A stretch of DNA of 5,624 nucleotides, taken from NCBI GenBank assembly GCA_012729935.1, contig JAAYBY010000250.1, positions 1-5,624 on the forward strand, written 5' to 3'. The translations under genes and the position numbers were made by a program. The notes beneath the pieces are model-generated. The model ran no database searches, was not told where the DNA came from, and saw nothing but the letters and a program-made list of their open reading frames with translations. Shown here piece after piece: positions 1 through 5,624 of the stretch; position 1 is the first letter of the stretch; each line of letters starts with the position of its first letter. This stretch comes from Clostridiaceae bacterium. Its GTDB lineage: Bacteria > Bacillota > Clostridia > Saccharofermentanales > UBA5734.

Positions 1-105
1 ACAGCCGTTGAAAAATCGAATTCCAACACCGAACTGATCACAGGTCGATGGCCGGAAGCCATTAACCCACTGATTCACGAAGACCGGGAAAGACAGGTGC
101 TTTAA
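1..105 (+). CDS. C-terminal fragment of upstream operon gene, probably GlpA-like FAD-dependent oxidoreductase
   Basis: Frame 1 is open from the first base to a TAA at 103-105 and encodes only the last 34 residues of a protein, including the segment EKSNSNTELITGRW. In Bacillota, the GlpB-like oxidoreductase, DUF1667 and GlpP genes that follow usually sit behind a GlpA-like glycerol-3-phosphate dehydrogenase. Proteins of that type commonly end in a stretch like 'V-T-K-x-G-x-G-S-x-L-L-x-G-R-T', which the visible tail resembles loosely. The stop codon overlaps the next start by one base (TAATG), so translation of the two is probably coupled. The SD of the next gene, AGGTG at 95-99, lies within this coding end. 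A glycerol kinase C-terminus is an alternative but fits less well. The reading frame is secure; the identity rests mainly on context. Confidence 0.55.
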   Translation, partial: TAVEKSNSNTELITGRWPEAINPLIHEDRERQVL

Positions 106-1391
106 TGCCAAAAGTGACATCGATTGATATCCTGATTATCGGCGGTGGGCCAGCCGGACTGGCTGCTGCAGTGGCCGCCTGGGATGCCGGCTGTCGCAGC
201 CTGCTCATACTTGAACGGGATGAGAGAATGGGCGGCATCCTTCAGCAATGCATCCACAGCGGTTTTGGACTGCATTATTTTGGTGAATCCTTGACGGGAA
301 CAGAATATGCCGATCGCTGGATCAGTCAGGTCGAGGAGCGCGCCATTCCTTATCAGTGTCAAACAATGGTTATTGATCTGACAGACAGCCGGCAGGTAAC
401 AGCTGTCAGTCCTCAATACGGATTACAACGGTTTCAGGCCGGTGCGATTATCCTGGCGATGGGGTGCAGGGAGCGGCCGCGAGGTGCACTGGCCATTCCT
501 GGAACCAACTGTGCCGGTATTCTGACAGCAGGTGCGGCACAGCGCCTGGTGAACCTGAACGGTGAGATCCCGGGCAAACGGGTCGTTATTCTGGGCTCAG
601 GAGATATCGGGCTGATTATGGCCAGGCGAATGGTTAGTGTAGGCGCACGCGTTCTGGCTTGTGTTGAATTGATGCCGTATTCCAGTGGACTGCCCAGAAA
701 TGTTGTACAGTGTCTACAGGATTTCGATATTCCGCTTTTATTGAATCACACCGTCATTTCCATACAGGGACGAGGACGCCTGTCATCTGTGACGATTGCC
801 CAGGTCGATCCGGAAACGAGACAGCCAATTTCCGGCACAGAACGGGTCATCGAGTGTGACACGTTGCTGCTGTCTGTCGGCCTGATTCCGGAAAATGAAT
901 TGTCACGATCTGCGGGAGTGCTGTTGTCCGGGCAGACACAGGGGCCGCTTGTCAGTCAGTCGATGCAGACAACCGTACCTGGGATCTTCGCCTGTGGCAA
1001 TGTACTGCATGTTCACGATCTGGTTGATGCTGTTTCAGAGGAAGCTGTAGTGGCCGGGCTTTCAGCAGTCCGCTGGATTGAACAGTACCACTGCGATACA
1101 CCGGAAGAAGATATCCTTTGTAGACTGGAAGCGGGACGAGGCATTCGCGGGCTTGTGCCACAAAGGATTTCGTTGCCTCTTGAAACGGATTATATTGTCA
1201 TTCATTTCCGGCCATTTCAGGTTTTTCAACCTGGGGAAATACGTGTCCGTGCAGATGGCCAGACGTTGTTGAAGTTAAAAAGAAGAGTGCTGACTCCCGG
1301 TCAGGAAGAAACGATCCGGATTCCGTCAGAACGTATCAGGGAAGGTCGTGTGCAGTCCATAATCATAGAGGCAGGTGATAGCCTTGAGTAA
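105..1391 (+). CDS. NAD(P)/FAD-dependent oxidoreductase, GlpB-like subunit of a glycerol-3-phosphate dehydrogenase module
   Basis: This is a complete 428-residue cytoplasmic flavoprotein of the two-dinucleotide-binding-domain class. The FAD-binding Rossmann motif GGGPAGLAAA is at residues 13-22, with Glu37 at the end of the second strand. The family block GGILQQCIHSGFG is at 43-55, AMGCRERPRG at 118-127, and the NAD(P)-binding motif GSGDIG at 164-169. The second FAD contact, GIFACGN, begins at residue 293 and is followed by a histidine/aspartate-rich HVHDLVDAV stretch. Residues from about 330 to 428 form a C-terminal extension rich in predicted beta strands. There is no CxxC redox disulfide, so it is not a thioredoxin reductase. 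In this operon type it probably passes electrons from glycerol-3-phosphate oxidation together with the upstream oxidoreductase and the DUF1667 protein; this role is inferred. ATG at 105 has AGGTG five bases upstream. The end overlaps the next gene by eight bases. Confidence 0.9.
   Translation: MPKVTSIDILIIGGGPAGLAAAVAAWDAGCRSLLILERDERMGGILQQCIHSGFGLHYFGESLTGTEYADRWISQVEERAIPYQCQTMVIDLTDSRQVTAVSPQYGLQRFQAGAIILAMGCRERPRGALAIPGTNCAGILTAGAAQRLVNLNGEIPGKRVVILGSGDIGLIMARRMVSVGARVLACVELMPYSSGLPRNVVQCLQDFDIPLLLNHTVISIQGRGRLSSVTIAQVDPETRQPISGTERVIECDTLLLSVGLIPENELSRSAGVLLSGQTQGPLVSQSMQTTVPGIFACGNVLHVHDLVDAVSEEAVVAGLSAVRWIEQYHCDTPEEDILCRLEAGRGIRGLVPQRISLPLETDYIVIHFRPFQVFQPGEIRVRADGQTLLKLKRRVLTPGQEETIRIPSERIREGRVQSIIIEAGDSLE
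1373..1378 (+). promoter_or_regulatory. Ribosome binding site that favours a TTG start for the DUF1667 gene
   Basis: AGGTGA lies five bases before TTG at 1384. The alternative in-frame GTG at 1375 lies inside this SD and has only GAGG three bases upstream, which is too close. The site is inside the end of the oxidoreductase gene, which suggests coupled translation. Confidence 0.55.
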
Positions 1392-1785
1392 TGCAGAGCA
1401 GTCGATCACCCTGACCTGTGTCAATTGCCCGGCCGGTTGTCGGCTTAACGTTGTGCGTGACGGCGACCAGATCGTTTCAGTTGCAGGTTACCGGTGCCGG
1501 CAGGGCATAGAGTATGCTCATCAGGAAGTGATGAATCCATCTCGAATCGTCACAAGCCTGATTAGGGTATCTGGTTCCAGTGAACCGTTGAGCGTCAAGA
1601 CAAAACAACCGATTCCCAGACATCTGATAGGCGACTGTCTGGCAGCCATTCAAGCTTCGTTCGTTACATTGCCTGTCACGATCGGTGACGTGATCATTGA
1701 GAATGTTCTTAATACAGGTGTTGATGTGATTGCGACCCGCTCATTGCCGGACAGGACTTGTAGATCTGCGAAGGTAAAGGCATAA
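1384..1785 (+). CDS. DUF1667 domain protein, small four-cysteine partner of the FAD oxidoreductases
   Basis: This encodes 133 residues when started at TTG 1384 (SD AGGTGA, five-base spacing), or 136 from GTG 1375. The N-terminus carries CVNCPAGC (Cys12, Cys15, Cys19), and a fourth cysteine, Cys38, lies in GYRCRQG. The arrangement is typical of DUF1667 and could hold a metal or an Fe-S cluster, but the ligand is not proven by sequence. Further family features are GIEYAHQEVMNPSRIVTS at about 40-57, the VKTKQPIPRHLI block at about 70-81 and GDVIIENVLNTGVDVIATR near the C-terminus. DUF1667 genes are regularly found beside GlpA/GlpB-like oxidoreductases, so it probably serves as a small electron-transfer or assembly subunit, in a place loosely comparable to GlpC; that role is inference. 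The gene overlaps its upstream neighbour by eight bases and is followed by glpP after a short gap. Confidence 0.85.
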   Translation: MSNAEQSITLTCVNCPAGCRLNVVRDGDQIVSVAGYRCRQGIEYAHQEVMNPSRIVTSLIRVSGSSEPLSVKTKQPIPRHLIGDCLAAIQASFVTLPVTIGDVIIENVLNTGVDVIATRSLPDRTCRSAKVKA

Positions 1786-1801
1786 TAAACTTAGCCTTTC
1801 C
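1773..1801 (+). promoter_or_regulatory. Inverted repeat spanning the DUF1667 stop codon ahead of glpP
   Basis: AAAGGC at 1776-1781 is perfectly complementary to GCCTTT at 1794-1799. The stem extends by GG (1773-1774) pairing with CC (1800-1801) if T1775 bulges out, giving eight pairs around a 12-base A/T-rich loop that contains the stop codon. There is no U-run after it, so it is not a terminator. The downstream arm could instead pair with the glpP SD (CCTT 1795-1798 with AAGG 1808-1811). A role in setting glpP translation or in mRNA stability is possible but unproven. Confidence 0.35.
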
Positions 1802-1807
1802 GATGCG

Positions 1808-1813
1808 AAGGAG
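1808..1813 (+). promoter_or_regulatory. Ribosome binding site that decides the glpP start
   Basis: AAGGAG sits seven bases before GTG at 1821. It lies downstream of the in-frame ATG at 1803, which has no recognisable SD of its own, so GTG 1821 is the better start. Confidence 0.75.
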
Positions 1814-1820
1814 TCTAACT

Positions 1821-2390
1821 GTGAACCAGCAGCAGATTATTGATTCAATGATCGAACACCCTGTTATTGCAGCTGTCCGTGACAGCAAAGACCTGCCGCT
1901 TGCATTGGTTTCACCGGTCCGCTTCGTGTTCTTCCTGTCGGGATCGATCAACACGGTAAAAGATCTGTGTGATAGGGTGATCGCAGCGCACAAAGCGTGC
2001 TTTTTGCACATCGATCTGCTGGATGGACTGAAAACGGATGCTGCCGGTCTTCAATATATTTATGATACCGTGCAGCCAACCGGCATCATCACAACCAAAA
2101 CAGCGGCGATCCGCCATGCGAAAAAGCTCGGGTTGATTACCATTCAGCGGGTTTTTCTGCTCGACTCAACAGCACTTGCAGAAGGCGCTGAGAACGTTCG
2201 GACCTGTCAGCCTGACCTGGTTGAGGTGCTTCCGGGATTGTCTGCAGAAGCGATTCAGATGGCCTCTGAGGCATTCAACAGGCCTCTGATTGCAGGCGGT
2301 TTGATTCAAAACCGGGGAATGCTGTATCGGGCACTTTCAGCCGGTGCACTGGCGGTGTCGACCGGGCGGACTGACCTATGGTATCTTTAA
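1821..2390 (+). CDS. glpP: Glycerol-3-phosphate-responsive transcription antiterminator GlpP
   Basis: This 189-residue protein starts at GTG 1821, preceded by AAGGAG at seven bases; an upstream ATG at 1803 would add six residues but lacks an SD. The N-terminal HPVIAAVRDSKDL (13-25), the central LHIDLLDGL (62-70), GIITTK followed by LGLITIQRVFLLDS, then EVLPGL, and finally LIAGGLI with GALAVSTGRTDLWYL at the C-terminus are all characteristic of GlpP. The fold is a TIM-barrel-like phosphate-binding protein, and the length matches the family. In Bacillus subtilis, GlpP bound to glycerol-3-phosphate acts on leader mRNA of glp genes to prevent early termination. Here it is the last gene of the glycerol-3-phosphate dehydrogenase module and probably controls that operon or a glpF/glpK leader elsewhere; no such leader is visible in this window. 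Confidence 0.95.
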   Translation: MNQQQIIDSMIEHPVIAAVRDSKDLPLALVSPVRFVFFLSGSINTVKDLCDRVIAAHKACFLHIDLLDGLKTDAAGLQYIYDTVQPTGIITTKTAAIRHAKKLGLITIQRVFLLDSTALAEGAENVRTCQPDLVEVLPGLSAEAIQMASEAFNRPLIAGGLIQNRGMLYRALSAGALAVSTGRTDLWYL

Positions 2391-2395
2391 ATAGC

Positions 2396-2422
2396 ATCAG
2401 GCAGCCAAAATGACTGTCTGAT
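2396..2422. terminator. Possible bidirectional terminator between convergent operons
   Basis: A nine-pair stem, ATCAGGCAG (2396-2404) with CTGTCTGAT (2414-2422), contains one G-U pair on the + strand and closes a nine-base loop. It begins five bases after the glpP stop and is followed by TGTTTAT on the + side. Read on the - strand, it lies just after the DUF4956 stop and is followed by GCTATTTAAA. Both tails are only moderately U-rich, so termination strength is uncertain, but the position between two converging operons is where such an element is expected. Confidence 0.6.
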
Positions 2423-2434
2423 TGTTTATAAACA
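2423..2434. repeat. 12-base perfect palindrome TGTTTATAAACA
   Basis: The sequence TGTTTATAAACA reads the same on both strands and abuts the terminator stem, inside the 48-base gap between convergent genes. It may simply form part of the U-rich terminator tail. An operator role is less likely because no gene starts here. Confidence 0.4.
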
Positions 2435-2438
2435 CATC

Positions 2439-3098
2439 CTATGACTGATAATCCCCAGAGTACCGGACAAGAGAGACAGACAGAACACCCTCAGCCTTAT
2501 TGAGTTGTTCGACTATTTTTGCATCCTGGCTTAGAAGACGAATTTCCAGTACAGCTTCATAACCCTGGCTGGTCGCTGTCTTGCTTTTTAAGGTGTATGG
2601 GGGCAGTATTTGCCGTAAATCGGTCCTGAATGCGTCATTATATCGGACAATGAGCAGATACGGTTTTTTTCGGCCACCAGATTGCAGACTCGTTACGATC
2701 AGCATGATAACCGCAAGAATGAGCGATCCGATGATCGCGAGTTCGAAGAAGCCGGCTCCAGCTGTTAAACCCAACGCAATCGCCCAGAACATGTAAACGA
2801 TGTCCAGCGGGTCTTTCAGTGCGGTCCGAAATCGGACAATTGATAGTGCACCGACCATACCAAGAGACAGCACAACATTTGAACTGATCGGCATGATGAT
2901 CAGAGCTGTTACGAGAGAAACCATCAGTAATGCTGTTCCAAAACTGCGGTTATACATGACACCGCGAAACGTTATCCGATAGATCAGTAAAATGACACTG
3001 CCCATGATTAAAGTGATGGCGAATGTTATCAGAATTCGCTCAAGTGTCAGTGGCTGGTTGATGTTCACCTCAAGCAGTTTCAGGATTGCTTCTCGCAT
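2439..3098 (-). CDS. DUF4956 integral membrane protein
   Basis: This 219-residue protein has about four hydrophobic segments: roughly residues 22-40, 53-70, 100-118 and 120-137. A soluble C-terminal region follows from about 143. Between the second and third segments lies the DUF4956 signature, GMVGALSIVRFRTALKDP at 80-97, with charged residues Arg89, Arg91, Lys95 and Asp96 close to the membrane. The start ATG at 3098 has a very strong SD, GGAGGT, at 3110-3105 with a six-base gap. DUF4956 genes are commonly found next to VTC-domain and CotH genes, as here, where the VTC gene ends 41 bases upstream. The biochemical function is not established. A role as the membrane partner of the VTC polymerase, for example in anchoring or export of polyphosphate, is inference. 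The C-terminal domain (about 145-219) resembles a small alpha/beta regulatory or ligand-sensing domain, but I cannot name it. Confidence 0.88.
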   Translation of the reverse strand: MREAILKLLEVNINQPLTLERILITFAITLIMGSVILLIYRITFRGVMYNRSFGTALLMVSLVTALIIMPISSNVVLSLGMVGALSIVRFRTALKDPLDIVYMFWAIALGLTAGAGFFELAIIGSLILAVIMLIVTSLQSGGRKKPYLLIVRYNDAFRTDLRQILPPYTLKSKTATSQGYEAVLEIRLLSQDAKIVEQLNKAEGVLSVSLVRYSGDYQS

Positions 3099-3139
3099 TT
3101 TTCTACCTCCGGTCTCTTGATGCGTCTGTAATCATGTTA

Positions 3140-3880
3140 TCAGCAGGTTTCCCAGGTGTTGATACGCGTACCCAATGCGCACTGGACATATTTGCTGACG
3201 GAAATCTGCGAAAAACCCGACGAGTTAATCAGGTTTGCTATAAACTCGGGCATGTAGGCGTCGTATTTCACTTCCATAATGGTCCATTCTGGTGGCAGAA
3301 TTGTTTTCATGGACGCGTCCGGATCCCAGAGATCCTGTCGAAAATAACCAGTTGAAAGATAGCGGTCAAAGGTAATCCGCACACGTCCGTCCGGCCAGAG
3401 AAAGGGAATCCGCACATAATCTACCAGCACCTTTGGCCGTAGATGAGCGGTTTGCCATTCGCAGTAAAGCTGACCGGTTAAATCAAATTCAGACCGGGTT
3501 CGAGCCGCTCGATGAACGAGGAACAACGGCTCAACGTCCTGATGACATAACGATTGTACCAGCTCTTTATTGAGAATGCAGCTGTCTTTTCGAGAAAGTG
3601 AATTCATTTTTATCTTCTTTTCTAAACGTATAACTGAATCATCGTTATCATAAATTCTGATCCGGAATTTGTGTCGATGATCGATCCCGGACAGTTTTTC
3701 GAAAACACCTCTGCTCGCAGCGTCGTCAAAATAGAGACTTCTGATTCGATAGCCGTTTTCAGAACAATCGGGCAGTTGTCGTGCATGGGGATCCTGATGC
3801 AGAACCGGTTTTAACGAATAAAGCAGCCTTTTAAATGCATATTCATCAATCATAAATTTTTCTTCATGTCGCCAGCTCAT
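3140..3880 (-). CDS. VTC-domain (CYTH/TTM superfamily) polyphosphate polymerase
   Basis: This 246-residue protein consists almost only of a VTC tunnel domain. Visible family elements are RHEEKF (4-9), YRIRSLYFDD (44-53), KFRIRIYD (71-78), RLEKKIK (85-91), RKDS (97-100), VDYVRIPF (153-160), RITFDRYL (168-175), MEVKYDAYMPEFI (202-214) and SVSKY (227-231). In yeast Vtc4 these strands supply the basic residues that bind ATP and polyphosphate and an acidic metal ligand; Arg73, Arg75, Lys89, Arg157, Arg168, Glu203 and Lys230 are the likely equivalents by motif position. The enzyme would polymerise the gamma phosphate of ATP into polyphosphate. There is no SPX domain, signal peptide or membrane segment, so it should be cytosolic or membrane-recruited. 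ATG 3880 has GGAGG (3892-3888) seven bases upstream, inside the last CotH codons, and the two genes are two bases apart. A CYTH triphosphatase is an alternative, but the DYVR/RITFDR pattern favours VTC. Confidence 0.88.
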   Translation of the reverse strand: MSWRHEEKFMIDEYAFKRLLYSLKPVLHQDPHARQLPDCSENGYRIRSLYFDDAASRGVFEKLSGIDHRHKFRIRIYDNDDSVIRLEKKIKMNSLSRKDSCILNKELVQSLCHQDVEPLFLVHRAARTRSEFDLTGQLYCEWQTAHLRPKVLVDYVRIPFLWPDGRVRITFDRYLSTGYFRQDLWDPDASMKTILPPEWTIMEVKYDAYMPEFIANLINSSGFSQISVSKYVQCALGTRINTWETC

Positions 3881-3882
3881 GC

Positions 3883-5624
3883 TTAGTCCTCCGGAAACAA
3901 AGTCTGAATGCGTTCGTTGCTGAGGGCAAATGATTCCTGGAGGATCACAATCATCCGTTCCCGCTTTTCGGACACGATTCGACGCAGCTCAGAAACCTGA
4001 TTTTCCCAATAAGGCATGGAAAGAGGGCGGCCCCACCGATCGATGTGCCTTGGCATTTCTCCCCGGATTGTTTCGGTTATGTTGTCCAGAATACCAAGCA
4101 TTCGCTCCGTCTCAAAGACTGTATTCAGGTACCAGGCGTATCGCTGGATAAAGGCCTCTTTGAATTCCGGGTTTTCCATCAGTTTGACCTGCAGGGTCGA
4201 GTCGAACAAGTTCTGCTGTCCATGTCCGTTCGGGTCCAGCAAATCATACTTGAGAATATTTATGGTATATGTTGACGGAAACATGGCCCAGTCGAGATCA
4301 AAGAAGACCCAGCGCCATTCAGATCCGTCGCGCCGTTCACGCCAGAATTTTTTGTTGCCGGAATCCAGATTGTTGAAAAATGTCTGCGTAATGACAAAAT
4401 CCATCAGACTTTCTTCGTCTATCTGCGACAAAACCGTCTGATATGCTTCAGGATCCCGCATATCATGAGACTTTACGTAGTTGAGCAGTGTTTGATACGC
4501 TTCATCATCACCATTCAGAATGATTTTATTTCCCTTGATCATGTCTATGTTGTCCGGATCGGCACCATGGTGTGATGCGGCGTAGTACTGATCGACTTTC
4601 TCTCTGAGATTATAAAGACCAAAATAACGTCCGTTGATATAGACAACGCAGGGTCGCCAGGCCATCGTGTCCTGGGCGGTCACATCCTTGATCACTTCAG
4701 TCATGAAAATATCACGCATCTTTGAATATCGCCAGTCCTGACCGGATGTACGTAAAATCAGGCGTTTATATGAATCAACAGCGTTATCCGGAAAAAACGG
4801 ATAGGTGATCTGGCTGTCACCGTAAGCTGTTCTGATTTTCAGTTCCATCGATTTTTGTTCTTCTGTGCGGCTATAAGAACCGTGCAGTTCAATGCCTGAT
4901 GCAAACTGGACACCCGGCGTTCCATCTGTCTCATAGAATTCAACGCGGACAGGTTGTTCGATAAAGGCTTCATAGTGGGTCCAGATACCTTCAACCGGAT
5001 CGAAAAAATGGGTGTTGTCGCCGATCAGCGATACAACCGGCAGGTCATGAGGCGGTTCCCGAAGCAGCGTCTGTGATATTTCTCTGCTCGGCAGTGACGA
5101 TGGAACGTAGGCACGACAGCGGATAACCGTTGATTGGTCGATCACAAAAGGTTCTTCAAAGATCGCTGACTGCCTGGTGGGCTCACTGCCATCCAGTGTA
5201 TACCGGATAACAGCTTTCGGCTGTGGTGACTCTAATGAAACAAGAACAGCTTCTTCAATATACAACTGTGTTAATCGTTTATTGTTCCGGGTGGAACGGA
5301 TATGGATTAAAGGCTGTACGGACACGCCTTCAAACGCCTCCGGATGGTTGAGACTGCCCGGTGTGGGTGTTTCAAAGAAAAATCTCTGGTCGGCAGGATG
5401 ATCGGGACTCAGTCGTCCGCTGCTGACCCCGGACATCTGATAACCCGTCTCAAACGAATCATGAATCCATCCGTCAGGATCTGTCAAATAAAGCGTTTCA
5501 CCTGAAGCACCAATGCTGAATGATGTCGGTTCGATGACCGTATATCCGTCAGGTTGCAGAATAATTCCGTCAAGCTGTTCAAGAAAAGGCTGTTCACGAG
5601 AGTCACTCAATCCGAATCCGGTCA
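3883..5624 (-). CDS. CotH-family kinase protein with lamin-tail-like and chitobiase-C-like domains (5' partial)
   Basis: The frame is open to the window edge, leaving 579 complete residues visible; the true start lies beyond 5624. TTG at 5610 is not the start: reading through it gives GFGLSD, a typical interior piece of a lamin-tail-like domain. Counting that Leu as residue 1, the lamin-tail-like part runs to PTPGSLN (82-88). A chitobiase/hexosaminidase C-terminal-like beta domain spans about 116-183, with YTLDGSEPT at 137-145. The CotH domain runs from about 190 to 555, with GIELHGSYSR (239-248), Lys253 in EQKSMELKIR, GLYNLREKVD (331-340), NNLDSGNKKFWR (413-424) and the metal-binding-type FFDLDW (436-441). 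Known CotH proteins are atypical kinases, and Bacillus CotH phosphorylates spore coat proteins. The lamin-tail and chitobiase-C parts suggest export to the cell surface, but any signal peptide is outside the window. It is the first visible gene of the CotH-VTC-DUF4956 operon. Confidence 0.9.
   Translation of the reverse strand, partial: TGFGLSDSREQPFLEQLDGIILQPDGYTVIEPTSFSIGASGETLYLTDPDGWIHDSFETGYQMSGVSSGRLSPDHPADQRFFFETPTPGSLNHPEAFEGVSVQPLIHIRSTRNNKRLTQLYIEEAVLVSLESPQPKAVIRYTLDGSEPTRQSAIFEEPFVIDQSTVIRCRAYVPSSLPSREISQTLLREPPHDLPVVSLIGDNTHFFDPVEGIWTHYEAFIEQPVRVEFYETDGTPGVQFASGIELHGSYSRTEEQKSMELKIRTAYGDSQITYPFFPDNAVDSYKRLILRTSGQDWRYSKMRDIFMTEVIKDVTAQDTMAWRPCVVYINGRYFGLYNLREKVDQYYAASHHGADPDNIDMIKGNKIILNGDDEAYQTLLNYVKSHDMRDPEAYQTVLSQIDEESLMDFVITQTFFNNLDSGNKKFWRERRDGSEWRWVFFDLDWAMFPSTYTINILKYDLLDPNGHGQQNLFDSTLQVKLMENPEFKEAFIQRYAWYLNTVFETERMLGILDNITETIRGEMPRHIDRWGRPLSMPYWENQVSELRRIVSEKRERMIVILQESFALSNERIQTLFPED

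Noticed and set aside
102..416. Antisense open frame over the start of the GlpB-like gene
   Set aside because: It lies opposite the FAD-binding domain, whose motifs are unambiguous on the + strand, and has no recognisable product.
1803..1805. ATG as the start of glpP
   Set aside because: There is no SD upstream of it, while GTG at 1821 has AAGGAG at seven bases and gives an N-terminus of normal family length.
1709..2011. Antisense open frame of 100 codons over DUF1667 and glpP
   Set aside because: It is opposite two well-supported genes, has no family motifs or convincing SD, and its protein is not recognisable.
3140..3880. CYTH-type adenylate cyclase or thiamine triphosphatase identity for the VTC gene
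   Set aside because: The order and wording of the motifs (SLYFDD, DYVR.PF, RITFDR, EVKY, SKY) and the CotH/DUF4956 neighbours fit VTC polymerases better.
4016..4441. Open frame of 141 codons on the + strand inside the CotH gene
   Set aside because: It is a shadow of the CotH coding frame, with no domain, no SD and unusual composition.
1..5624. Mobile elements, CRISPR arrays, tRNA or rRNA genes
   Set aside because: No transposase or integrase motifs, regularly spaced repeats, or RNA gene signatures were seen by reading; nearly all bases are accounted for by protein genes.

Overview
The window holds the end of one operon on the + strand and most of another on the - strand. They converge on a short intergenic region near 2391-2438. 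Coding density is very high and no gene-free stretch reaches 300 bases. Several features suggest Bacillota (Firmicutes), perhaps Clostridia or an Erysipelotrichia relative. These are a GlpP-type antiterminator, strong AGGAGG-like ribosome binding sites, use of GTG and TTG starts, and a CotH/VTC/DUF4956 gene set. The lineage is inferred from gene content only and cannot be fixed further from this sequence.

Plus-strand region (1-2390) is a glycerol-3-phosphate module. It contains the C-terminal tail of an upstream protein, probably a GlpA-like FAD oxidoreductase. Next comes a complete GlpB-like NAD(P)/FAD oxidoreductase, then a small four-cysteine DUF1667 protein, then GlpP, the glycerol-3-phosphate-responsive antiterminator. 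The first three genes overlap by 1 to 8 bases, as expected for translational coupling and a shared complex. GlpP is last, so the operon carries its own likely regulator. The leader RNA that GlpP would act on is not in this window.

Minus-strand region (5624 down to 2439) encodes three proteins in the order CotH-family kinase (5' end cut by the window edge), VTC-domain polyphosphate polymerase and DUF4956 membrane protein. Gaps are 2 and 41 bases. The CotH protein carries a lamin-tail-like domain and a chitobiase-C-like domain ahead of its kinase-like domain. The VTC protein has the basic residues expected of a polyphosphate polymerase but lacks the SPX and membrane parts of yeast Vtc4. The DUF4956 protein could supply the membrane part. 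This set is the most interesting part of the window: a plausible but poorly characterised envelope phosphate or polyphosphate system.

Small elements include a hairpin between the converging operons that could terminate both, a 12-base perfect palindrome next to it, and an inverted repeat plus a repeated SD-like octamer just before glpP.
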